64,000 nucleotides of DNA from Anaeramoeba flamelloides (Eukaryota; Metamonada; Anaeramoebidae). The notes beneath the pieces are model-generated. The model did no database searches and was not told the origin of the DNA. It saw only the letters and a program-made list of their open reading frames with translations. The stretch's first letter is position 1. Each line of letters begins with the position of its first letter. The DNA is taken from positions 496,001-560,000 of the forward strand of contig JANTQA010000048.1 in the NCBI GenBank assembly GCA_027625915.1, given 5' to 3'. The position numbers were made by a program, and so were the translations under genes. Positions 1 through 10,800 of this stretch are shown here, in pieces.

Positions 1-173
1 ATTTTTCAATATTTTCCCTTTCACAAAATAAAAAATTATAAATATTAGCCATATTTTCCCTCGTCTTCGACTCTGTGAAAATATGCGTTGTATTGTTCCT
101 TGGCCTTTAGCCTTCGAAACAATACATAAATATTTAAATTTTTGAGTTTGTAATCGGGAAAATATTGAAAAAT
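1..173. repeat. Hairpin element with 18-bp terminal inverted repeats
   Basis: The first 18 bases of the window (ATTTTTCAATATTTTCCC) are the exact reverse complement of positions 156-173. Inside, a second shorter inverted pair (GTATTGTT near 90 and AACAATAC near 117) makes the unit a nested hairpin. The element may extend left of the window, because the match starts at base 1. No coding sequence is visible. It is probably a small MITE or foldback element. Confidence 0.6.
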
Positions 174-506
174 AAAAAGAAGATAACCCACACATATTTT
201 TTTCATCAAATTGTAATTTAAAATTTTAATTTTTTTTTTTTATAGTATAAGATACATACTTTGTAACTGTCAAAGTAGTTCAATTTTTTGCATAATATCA
301 ATTTTTTTCAAATTGATCTTTGAAGAACAAATAAAAAGTTTGTTGGAAAAAAAAATGGTTGGGGTTGGGTATTCTTAGGAAATATAACAAATCAATATTT
401 TTTAGAGAATTAAATTCTCAGTTCATCTTTGAAAAAAACAACAAAGTTTATTTTGATCTTCGATTTTGGACGAAATAAAATTCCAAAAGAAATCAAAATT
501 GTTCTT

Positions 507-1191
507 TAAGGGTCGAGTAATTACGGTGAAATTTTTTATTCTGAAATGGAAAAAAACTTTTTAGTAATTTTATTGAGGACCGAACACCAATCAAAAACCA
601 ACCAACCTATTATGTACGATCGATCTCCAAAAATCAACAACCAAAAATGAGGAAATTTTTAGAAAAAAGCGCCAAAGAGCGACACTCAATTTCCAATTAG
701 AATGGTTGTGAATTACAATTCTGAAAACAACTATGTCAGTTTTGAAGTATCGCTCTTTGGCGCTTTTTGAGATCTTGGTGACTTTTTTTTTCTTTTTTTT
801 CTTTTTTCGAATGAGTTATTTTTATTGAAAGACTATTACCTAATCCTTACTTGGTCAAATTTAGAGGGTTTTAAAATTACCACAAATCAGACTAAATCGA
901 ATAAAATTGATTGCGAAATACAAGAAAGCAATTTGTTTTAAATTCAAGAAATTTAACCTCTTTTGAAAAAGAAAATGAGAAAAGATGAATTTTTTTTTTT
1001 CAAATTTTGATTTTTTGAAATTGAGAACTCTTTTTCTTCGTTGAATTTTTTGTCAAAGAGATCCTATATAATTTTTTTTTTTGTTATTTGAATTTTGTCA
1101 ACTAAAAGAAGACCTATTTCACAATCCCCTTTTTGGTCTCAGGTCACCACTTGAGTATGGTGCCTTTTCACGGTAAATGACTCGACCCTTA
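507..1191. repeat. TIR element of the TAAGGG-end family
   Basis: The left end reads TAAGGGTCGAGTAATTACGG and the right end is a near reverse complement (CGGTAAATGACTCGACCCTTA), giving imperfect terminal inverted repeats of about 25 bp. The TAAGGG start is shared with the elements at 33081-34454, 40339-41096 and 62568-63328, so these may be relatives. No transposase is recognisable inside. A smaller hairpin (663-768) lies within it and may be a later insertion. Confidence 0.5.
663..768. repeat. Small hairpin element with 19-bp perfect inverted repeats
   Basis: AAAAAGCGCCAAAGAGCGA at 664-682 is exactly inverted as TCGCTCTTTGGCGCTTTTT at 750-768, leaving a 67-bp loop. The GC-rich arms stand out from the AT-rich surroundings. 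There is no coding sequence. It could be a mini-MITE nested in the larger element, or a structured RNA or regulatory hairpin. Confidence 0.65.
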
Positions 1192-2630
1192 CAAGCATTT
1201 TTACAGGTACAGTGACATTATAATAACACATTTTTTTTTACTTTGAGACTATCTATCTTTTAAAAAATAAAAAAAACATTGAAAAAATATTAAGTTAAAA
1301 AAAATAAAAAAAAAAAAATGTGAAAAAATGTTTTTAATTTTGAAATATATAAAATATAATTTTTCTTATTATATAAATTCAAACCAAATCGGTCAAAGTA
1401 ATTCTCGAATCACAGCTATTCCTCATTTTTCTGGCAAATAATTCATAATAAAAAGGTTTGCTAGCATTTCGAAATTATTCTGTACCTTAAACATGCTTGA
1501 ATTTCTGCATTTAAAGCTGATAATGGTTTTAAACACATTTCGTTTTTTTTTTTTTTTCATAACAATTCAAAGTATGGGTTTTTATAACAAATAATATTAG
1601 CAAAACTTTAAATTTTGGTCTTTTATTGGTGTGAGGGGATCTATTAAATATCCAATTTATAACTTTTTTGTATAGATTAAATCTATCTACGTTGCATTTT
1701 TGGTTTAAATTGGTAATTTATTTTCAGTTTTTTTTTTTTTTTTCAAATTAATTGTTGTTTAAAGTGTTTGTGTTTTTTTTTAAATATATTAATTCTTCAC
1801 ATCTTCAAAAAAATCAATTTTTTTTTTTTTTTCAATGGAATTGCTAGGCTTTCAAAAATAAAATCAAAACCTCGATTAAAAAAAAATATCCAACAATTAT
1901 AAAACTCAAATAATAATAATATTATTATAAAATATATATATAACGTGTTAATCGGGCATTGTAGATAAAATTTTATTTTTCGGTCATTAAAATTATTACT
2001 AAATAAAAAAATCAAAGATTCGCGTGAACTATTGTGGTTAATAACTAGTCATTTGTATAAAAATAAATAAAATAATAAAAACATTTTCATTATTATTTTG
2101 ATATCCCATTTGACAAATTTTTCCCTATGGTTAAGTTTTTCAAAAAAAAAAAATAAATAAAAAAAAATCTTATTTTAAATTTATCACTATATCTGGTATT
2201 ATCTAATATTTAAATTAGATCTATTAAATCATATTTATATGTCAAAAAAAATATATTTCATTTTTTTATCGGCTGACAGTATGTGAAATAATCAGTGCAT
2301 TTATGATTTATTATGAATAATTGTTGAGTCTATAATTTGATGCTTAATTTTGGAAAGAGGTTGAAGATAATGTAATTCTAGAGTATAATTAAAATTTCTT
2401 CAACAATACAGATGATTTTTCTTCTATTTTGTGGGTTTTGTAAATTATAAATTATTGTTAAATTTTCAAAAAGTAAGATAATTTAAATGTTGTTTTTGAA
2501 ATTTTATTGAATCGACCTCGATTAAAAATTTGCGGTTTCTTTTTCCTCTATTTGGAATTAATTTGTTATTTATATAAAGAGAAGAATGGTTGTGTGAGTT
2601 TCTTCTATTTAAATTTCTGATCATTAAAGT

Positions 2631-2861
2631 ATGGAAGGTTTTTTTTTATCTCTAAATGTTGTTCTGCAATTTACACTTTTTGGTGTTTCTTCATACACTA
2701 ATATATCCTCTTATCTTAGAACTATTCCTAAACTAAAGCAATATTTAAAGATGTGTGCTGTTATAGCTGTTGTTGGATGTGATTTTTGGAGATCATCTGT
2801 ATTGCCTCTCTTTGAAAATTTCGTTTCTTTTGATTATTTTATTTGTCAAAAAGTACTTTGA
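2631..2861 (+). other. Weak open reading frame of 76 codons, possibly not a gene
   Basis: An ATG-initiated frame of 76 aa has a more balanced residue mix than its AT-rich surroundings (for example KMCAVIAVVGCDFWRSSVLP). It matches no family I recognise. It lies between two near-palindromic 14-mers, AATCGACCTCGATT at about 2510-2523 and AATCGAGGTCGATT at 3181-3194, so the 0.7-kb interval could be a decayed transposable element. The opposite strand also has a long, low-bias frame here. It may be spurious. Confidence 0.2.
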
Positions 2862-4663
2862 TTTTTAAAAAATTTTTAATTTGACAAATAAATTTAAAAA
2901 TTGAATTTTAGTTATATAAAATACTCAAAATGAATTCTACCAAGATGAAATTGGATTATTATATAAAAAAGAATTATTTCAGATATCTAAGAATACTTAT
3001 TATATTTTTTTTTATATTGTAGAATGGTATTATTTTCAAAATAAAACCTTTTTATTTATTATTTTGAAGAACTGATAGATAATGCATTTTTTCTCTTATA
3101 ATTCTAGTAGTATTTGTGATAACAAAATCCAATATAGAATTTTATCAAAATTAGTTCATTATTAAAGAATTGGAAAAAAAAATCGAGGTCGATTCATTGA
3201 AATAACTGTTGGTTTTTATGTTTTATTTTGTGGGTTTTTGGAATTATTAGGGTTTTGTTTTATTAAAGTTTTCAAGACAGTCAATTTTTTCAAAGTCGGG
3301 TTTGGTGTTAACAATTTATGTTGAGATGGTTTTGAGATTTTGTAAAAAAATTCATTTTTTGAGAAAAAAGAGTTTTTGGTAAGATAAAAAGGATATTCAA
3401 CCAATTTTTTTTTCTTTTTTTAACTTTGAAGTTTTGTCAGATCTTTTATTAAAAAATACATTTTTGCCAAATAAAGGTTTATTGGAATAGTTATTCAATT
3501 TAACATTTGAGTTTTTTGATAAAACTCAAAAATTAATTTTTATTACAATTCTTTAAAAAAATATATACATTACTTTATCGGAAAAACAATAGCAATTATT
3601 TCTTTTGTAAACATTTATTTTTTGAAAAAAAATCAAATAGATCAATAAACAAGGATTATTGAACCTACTATAATACTATTGATAATTATAATTCTATATA
3701 TTTTAGTTTTTTGTATTTTTGTTGATCTTTTTCATTTTTATACTCTTTCCTATGGTCTGAATTTTCCATTTCAAGTTTAGTGTCGTTGGTTTTTGCTATT
3801 TCTCTTTCATCCCTTTTTTCCTTTATTTTTATTTTTTTCTATTGTTTTCTTTTTGAAAAAAGGGTATTTTCCTCTATTTCATTTTATTGTTTTCAAGAGT
3901 ATTTGAGATTTAGAGATGTTCTTGTTCCTCAATAAACTTTGTGTTTATAATGAAATTTAGATTTTTTTTAAAATAAAGTAAACAAAAATTTCAAATAACT
4001 TTTCAAAAAATCTTTTAGAAATCACAAAACATTTCAAATTTTCCTGTTATGAAAAGAAGCTTAAATTATTAAATTTTCATTTTAGAATTGGAAACTTTGT
4101 TGATTTTTTTTAATTCTTGAAATGGTGAGTTTTTTTTAGGAAAGCAGAATGAAAATTTTGATCTTTTTATTTTGTAATTTAGAGTATTTTGGTTTTTCTT
4201 TGTCATTTATTTTTGAGTAGTTTTATCGGTTAAGATCAGTTACCTCGAAACTTTTATCCTCTTTTTATTTTTTTTCTTATATTTTCGTTTTTTTTTTTTT
4301 TTTCGAATTTTAAATTTTTAATTTATTTTCTCATTTTTCACTTATTCATTTTTCAGAATCTTTGCTTTGGTTTTCAATTTTTTAAATCTTCAGTTACCCA
4401 TCGTACTTTTAATGATTTTTTCAGAAACTCTTTCAGAGTTATCTAAATTACATGACCCCTGAGTACTGAAATGAAATGCTGCGATCCAAAAAAACTTGTA
4501 ATAGATTATCTACTGAAGGAAATTAATATACTTCAATTTTTATTTTTTTTCGGGTTCGGACGAAATCATTGGGTGATTCAAAAATTTTTTTATAATTTTT
4601 TAATACAAAACGTGGTACATTTAAAATCGTCTTTAATAACTGCTTAAACAACTGTCAAAAGTG

Positions 4664-5035
4664 ATGTCTTAATATTTTGAGTTTTTTTATAAAATTGACA
4701 TTTTTCCAAAAACAATATAACTTTTCAATGTATAGTAACAGGAGAGGTTTCTCGAGAAAAATTCAAATTCTTCAATTGTTAAAATACTTAATTTAAGGGA
4801 AGAATAAATCTGAATTGGAGTTGTTTTTGTTTTCTGATTTCTTAAAAATATTTTCTATTTTTGAATTTCCATTTCTTCCTCAAACATCTTTATTTGATTA
4901 TTTTTCATTAATTTTTTATAATAGAAACCCACAGGTTCTTTGAATAAAAACCCCATAGTGTTAGTACACATCGAAAAGTTGTATAGTTTTTGGAAAAATG
5001 TTAATTTTGTAAAAAAACTCAAAATATTAAGACAT
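4664..5035. repeat. Foldback element with arms of about 77 bp
   Basis: The left arm 4664-4740 (starting ATGTCTTAATATTTTGAG) is the near reverse complement of the right arm 4958-5035 (ending CTCAAAATATTAAGACAT). The loop is about 217 bp of AT-rich DNA with no coding sequence. It is probably a non-autonomous inverted-repeat transposon of unknown family. Confidence 0.65.
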
Positions 5036-6356
5036 AATTTTGGAAAAATTTGTAACTAATTTTCACACCATAACCTTAGAAAGTAACTAAGAACAGATTC
5101 TTTTATTGATCTAGATCTTTAAAATTGAGTGGATTGAATTTATAAATGTAAAAGCTTTGTATTTTCGAAAATATATAAAGTATTTTTCGAATTTGGATTT
5201 TACAAAAAGAGTTTAAACAAAATGACAAAAATTCTGTAAATAAAAACCCTAAAATATTAAATTCTAAATAGATCTCTTGACTCAATATTCTTATGAGTAA
5301 AATAAAAATGTTGTTTTTCTCAAAACTTTAATTTATAAATATTAAAACTTATAGAATCTAAGTACCTATTATATTTTAGTCAATAAAATAGAGTTTGAAA
5401 TGATATTAAGAAAAAGTTGGTAGAGTTTGGAAATTTTCCTTTGAAGTTACGAATTTAAACTCTTCAAAATTCACTCTTTACAAATAAATTTTTTTATTTA
5501 AAACCTCTTATTTCAAAATAAATCCAAACAACATTTCTTTGTTATACACATTCAGAATTGTAAAATTGATTTTCAAAAAATCTGACTTTTCAATTTTTGT
5601 AAGTCTTTCAAAATAAAAAGTTTTTAAATAGTAATTTTTTTTTAAAAATTTTCACTTTTACAAATGTTTAATTGTATTTGAATTGAACGGAAACAAAGAT
5701 TATGTATTCAATTAGAAAATGGTTAAAAAAACCTATAATACTCATCAATTCTATTCTGGAAAAAAAAAGTAACAAATTTCGATATTTATTTCCTCAAAGA
5801 TTGACTATTAATAAGAAAGTTCTTATCTCGCCCTTTGGTACCCATAATTTACAAAATGAAAATTCATAAAAATGCAAGATTTAAAAAAGATAATAAATCA
5901 GTGAAACTCGAAGGGTTGAACCAATTTGGAGATTAGAAGAAGGATTTATTCCAAGACAGTTGAAAGTCAAAAGTGTAAATTAGTTTGCAAGAGAATTTTT
6001 AAGAGGAAAAATACATACGAAAGATTTGTTTCTTCCTAACCACCAAAAAAATTTTATTAAACGTTACTTCAGTCCTCATTCAAATTATTGAGCTCAAATA
6101 CAAAAAGTTAAAAAAAAGCGAAAAGTGAAAAACAAAAAACAAATAGGTAAATTGAAATTAAGTATTTAACCAAGACAAAAACTATTTTTTTCACAACAAG
6201 AAAATTCTAAACAAAAGATTTTAGTTTTCAATTTTCGAAAGTTGATTCAATTTAAAAAGTAAATAAAAACAATCAAGGGAAATTATAAATCATTTTTTCT
6301 TAAACTATTTTTTGATAATAACTTATAAAAAATAATTGTTTATTTCTGAGAATAAT

Positions 6357-6657
6357 ATGGAGGACATTAACAAAGTAGATCCCTTAATTTGCACAACGGA
6401 GCAGGTTTCAGCAACTAAAACAGTCTATCGCTACCACCACTCAAAAACTCGACAAGAATACACATATCATGGATCCGCAATTGTAATGAAAGATAACAAA
6501 ACACCATCTTGGATGGAGGTTTGGTATAAGAATTGGAGAATAGGTAAAGATTTTTCTTACTTTTTTTTTAGAACCATATTAAAAAATTGAAACTTTAGAA
6601 GAAACAATTCCTGAAAAAAAAAACGAAAAAAAAATTCAAGAAAAAAATTACTCTTAA
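6357..6657 (+). CDS. Small two-exon protein of unknown function (81 aa)
   Basis: The model joins 6357-6543 and 6599-6657. Exon 1 starts at ATG and encodes a compact segment rich in Y, H, W and K, with YRYHHSKTRQEYTYHGSA in the middle and SWMEVWYKNWRI near the end. The donor GTAAAG follows in phase 1. Splicing to the acceptor CTTTAG at 6598 keeps the frame and adds a short K/E-rich tail ending at TAA. An alternative acceptor at 6571 would end the protein after three more residues. I do not recognise the family. The residue mix, unlike the flanking DNA, and the clean donor support a real gene. No signal peptide or membrane segment is apparent. The next gene starts 1.15 kb downstream on the same strand. 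Confidence 0.5.
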
Positions 6658-7810
6658 AAGATGACAAATGTTGAGCTTTTGTGGAATTTTAAAAATAAAT
6701 CACAACTTTTTGACCCTTCTATATTTTTCTAAATACTAAATACTCTTTAGAGGTGTTGAATCAAAAAACTCAGGGACTTGTTGTATACAAGAGAAGTTTT
6801 TTCAATAAAAAAAACTTCAAATTTCGATTCAAAGAAATGTAAAAAGTTTTTTTTTTTTAGATCCACCTTAATTGTTGAAAAATTTGAAAAAATAAAAAAT
6901 TCATAATAAAATGATAATTCTGAAAGATCTTTCAAGAAAAATCGTAAAATAAGTAAAAGAACACTAATATTTTCACCCTTTTTAAATGAAATTCATTTTT
7001 TATTTAAAAAAAAAAAAAATATTATTTATACAGAAAGCCTAACTTTGTGAAAGTTATTATAATTGATGACTCAGAATACAAAACTTTTACGAATACATAT
7101 CCAAACCAACTACGAATTTTATAAAAAACTGTTTTTTTAATAAGGATAATCGGCTTCGATTCAATAGTGGAACAAAAAATATATAATTTTATAATAACAA
7201 ACATTTTGATTCACAATAAGTCAACTGTTAAAACATTTTCTAAATCAAATAGTAAATTATATATTTAAAGTTTAATCGCGTGGGACTTAAAAAGATACAA
7301 TTAAAAAACCACAGTATAACTTAAATTACTTGTTGCAACTTTTTTTTTTAGAGTTTCACTTTTATAAAATGTCTGTACTTTGGATCCCTTATTAAAAAAA
7401 TTAAGAAGGAAGAAAAGGAATTATTTATTAAAACTCATTTTAAGTTCTGTAATTTATTTATATTATCAAATAATTATATAATACTTCAAAATTTCCTGAA
7501 ATGAGATATCAAAATCAAAATATTTTGCTTTCAATAAACTCTTTCCATTAATTTGAGCCAAATCAAGTTTTTAATTAAGAAAAATTTTTTCTTAATATTT
7601 CACCGTTCTCTCACTTTCCCCTTTTCAAACTTTCAAGAATTATGATTTGACTCATTTTATCTTTTTTAAGGGTGTCACCTTAATTATCGGAAAAATTTAT
7701 TTTCAGTTTGATTGTTTTGATATTTTTATTTGTTATAATTGTTTATTTATTTATTTAAAGCAGTATTTATAAATTAAAAATCACAATCAATATAATTAAA
7801 ACTTCATCTA
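6658..7810. other. AT-rich intergenic spacer
   Basis: About 1.15 kb of AT-rich DNA between the small gene and the PH/coiled-coil gene. No gene, RNA or recognisable repeat was seen. The promoter of the downstream gene is presumably in the last few hundred bases, but no distinct motif can be pointed to. Confidence 0.5.
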
Positions 7811-10800
7811 ATGGTATTTTTTCATCTTCATTAATCATCCACCCCACATTTTCTTACTTTAAATTAATAAAAAAAAAAAAAAAAAATAGCATTGGTACCA
7901 TCCTTTCAGTATCATCTAAAACCTAAAGAAAACACAGCAGTTTTAGTTAGATATGCATCGTATACTCGTAAAGAAGGCGGAAAAGTTAAGTCTGTCAAAA
8001 AAAGATGGTTTCGTTTAAACGATTATAATTTATGTTATAGTAAAAACCCAAAATCCAGCTATTTGGGCGTGATCCCACTCAAAACGGTTTTAGGCATTGA
8101 AACATTAATAAATAAGAAAAGAATTTTAATCAAAACACAGAAGAGGGTCTATCAATTAGTTTTTGACGATCTTGATCATTTAACATACTGGCAAGAGGCC
8201 TTAAAATCGGTAGAAACGTTAAGGCAATTAGTTGAAAAAAATAAAAGCTTGGCCGAAAAGTTTATTAGTGCTGAAGAACCAATAAAGATGATCTTGAAAC
8301 TGGTCAATGGATTTTATTTCACGAAGGAAGATTATAAAATATTTCGAGATCATGAACAAAAGAGTCTCTTTTTACATTCCTTATCAAAGCCAAACTGTGA
8401 AGAGCTCTTACAGGCATTGTTAGAAAATGGATATTCATTGATTAAGACTGGAGAAATAAAATTAATCAATTTAGAGGAAAATATAAATCTTTTAAAGAAC
8501 TGGAAAGAACCTAAATTGATTTTTGAATTCCTAGATTCCTTAAAAGAAAGTCCAATCAAACTTTCGTTAAAAGTGACAAAGTATTGGTTGAGTATGTTTA
8601 AGGAAACGAAAGACGAAAAAAACAAAAAAAGGTTAATAGAAAAGGATCCACGACTTTTAGATTTTTTGGACAGAAGTGATGTCAATATGAGAATAAATAA
8701 TATTGAAAAGGAAAAAAAAGTCCAAGAAGTCGAATTTAAATTAATTAAGGAGAAATTTGAAAACCAACAAAAGGAATTAAAGGAAAAGGAAAAATCCATA
8801 AATATGCTAAATAAAGAAATTCAAGAAAAGGAAGAGAATTTACAAAAGATAATCAATAATAAAAATGAAAACCAGCAAGAAATGAAAAAAATAGAATCTA
8901 ATATTCAAAAAAACAAACAAGAACTAAATGGAAAGGACGAAAAATTAAGCAAATCTTTAAAGGAAAAAGAAAAAAAATTGAAAAGTTTAGAAAAAAAACA
9001 TAAAGATGATGAAAAAAAAATAAAAAAAAAAAAATTAAAAATTAAAAATTCCAAAAGCAAAATTAAAACCCTGACATCAGATTTTAAAGAGATTGAAAAC
9101 AAATATGAACAATCAGAACAAGATTTAATTAATTCTAAACAAAAAATTACAGAATTGGAAGATAACATTAATAAATATAATGAAGAAAAAGAAAAAGAAA
9201 TTCAAAGATTAAAGAAAGAAAGTGAAGATAAAATTTTACAAATAAGCAAGGAAAAAGAAGAGAAAGAAAATAAATTAAAGGAATTGGTTCAAAATATGAC
9301 ACAATATAATGTATTAAAGAAACAATCCGAAGATAAGGAATCAAAATTACAAAATGAGCTTGAAAAATTAAAAAATGAATTTAATAATTTAAAATCAAAT
9401 AATGAAGAATTAAATAAGGAAATTGAAAACAAAAATCACGAAATTGAAAATAAAAAAATTGAAATTGAAAATCTTAATAAAGAATCGAATGAAAAAAACA
9501 ATGGATCCAATGGAAAAGTGGATGAAGAAAAAAAAAAATTATTAAGTTCAATTGAAGAAAAAGAAAAAAAAATAATAAAAATTGAGAAAGAATATAAAGA
9601 AAAAATTCACAAAAAGAAATCAAAATCTAAAAAAAAAAAAGAAGAGATCAAAAAATTGAAATCCAAACTAAAAAAAGCAGAAAAGGGATATAAATCAAAG
9701 AACAGTGAATTATCAGAAAATAAAAATAAAGGAACAAACGAAAAAGAATTATTAGAAAAAAATAAATTACTTGAAGAAAAAACAAATGATTATAAAAAAA
9801 TTGAAAAGGAAATTGAAATGAAAAATAACTTGATTGAAGAAATCAAAAATAATCAATCAAATTTACAAAATCAAATAGAAGAATTACAAAATAATTTACA
9901 AAGTCTAAAATCCAATAATGAAGAATTAAATCAGCAAATTGAAAATAAAAAGCAAGAAATTGAAAATCAAAATAATGAAATTGAAAGGATAAATAAACAA
10001 TCCGAAGATAATCAATCAAATTTACAAAATGATCTTGAAAAATTGAAAAATGAATTAAATAATTTAAAAACAAATAACCATAAATTAAATAAAGAAATTG
10101 AAAATAAAAATAAAGAAGTTGAGAATAAAAAAATTGAAATTGAAAATATTCAAGTCGAATCAAATGAAAAAATTAATGAGTACAATGAAAAAGTTAAACA
10201 AGAAAAAAATAAATTCCAAAATTTATTCAAAGAATTATCTCAAAGTAATATTAAATTTCAACAAATTGAAAAAGAAAAAACGTTACTTGAAGAAAATAAA
10301 AATGAATTATTAAATTCAATTGAAGAAAAAAAAAAAAAATTGAAAAAAATTGAAAAAGAATATAAAGAAAAAATTCACAAAAAGAAATCAAAATCAAAAA
10401 AAAAAAAAGAAGAGATCAAAAAAATGAAATCCAAATTAGAAAAAGCAGAAAAGGAATTTAAATCAATTAACGAGAAATTATCTGAAAATAAAAATAAAGA
10501 AACAAAAGAACAAGAATTATTAGAAGAAAAAACTAAATTACTTGAAGAAAAAACAAATGATTATAATAAAATTGAAAAGGAAATTGAATTAAAAAATAAC
10601 CTGATTGATGAAATCAAAAATAATCAATCAAATTTACAAAATCAAATAGAAGAATTACAAAATAATTTACAAAGTCTAAAATCCAATAATGAAGAATTAA
10701 ATCAGCAAATTGAAAATAAAAATAAAGAAGTTGAAAATAAAAAAATTGAAATTGAAAATATTCAAGTTGAATCAAATGAAAAAATTAATGAGTACAATGA

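Larger units (their letters stand above)
1192..6356. other. AT-rich intergenic region without a confident gene
   Basis: About 5.2 kb of AT-rich DNA with many A and T runs. It holds a weak open frame at 2631-2861 and a foldback at 4664-5035, both listed separately. No rRNA, tRNA or conserved protein was recognised on either strand. Confidence 0.6.

Noticed and set aside
7887-7892. Splice acceptor TAG directly before the long frame of the PH gene
   Set aside because: It needs a one-base-phase upstream exon that was not found, whereas CCTTTCAG at 7909 joins in phase to the ATG at 7811.
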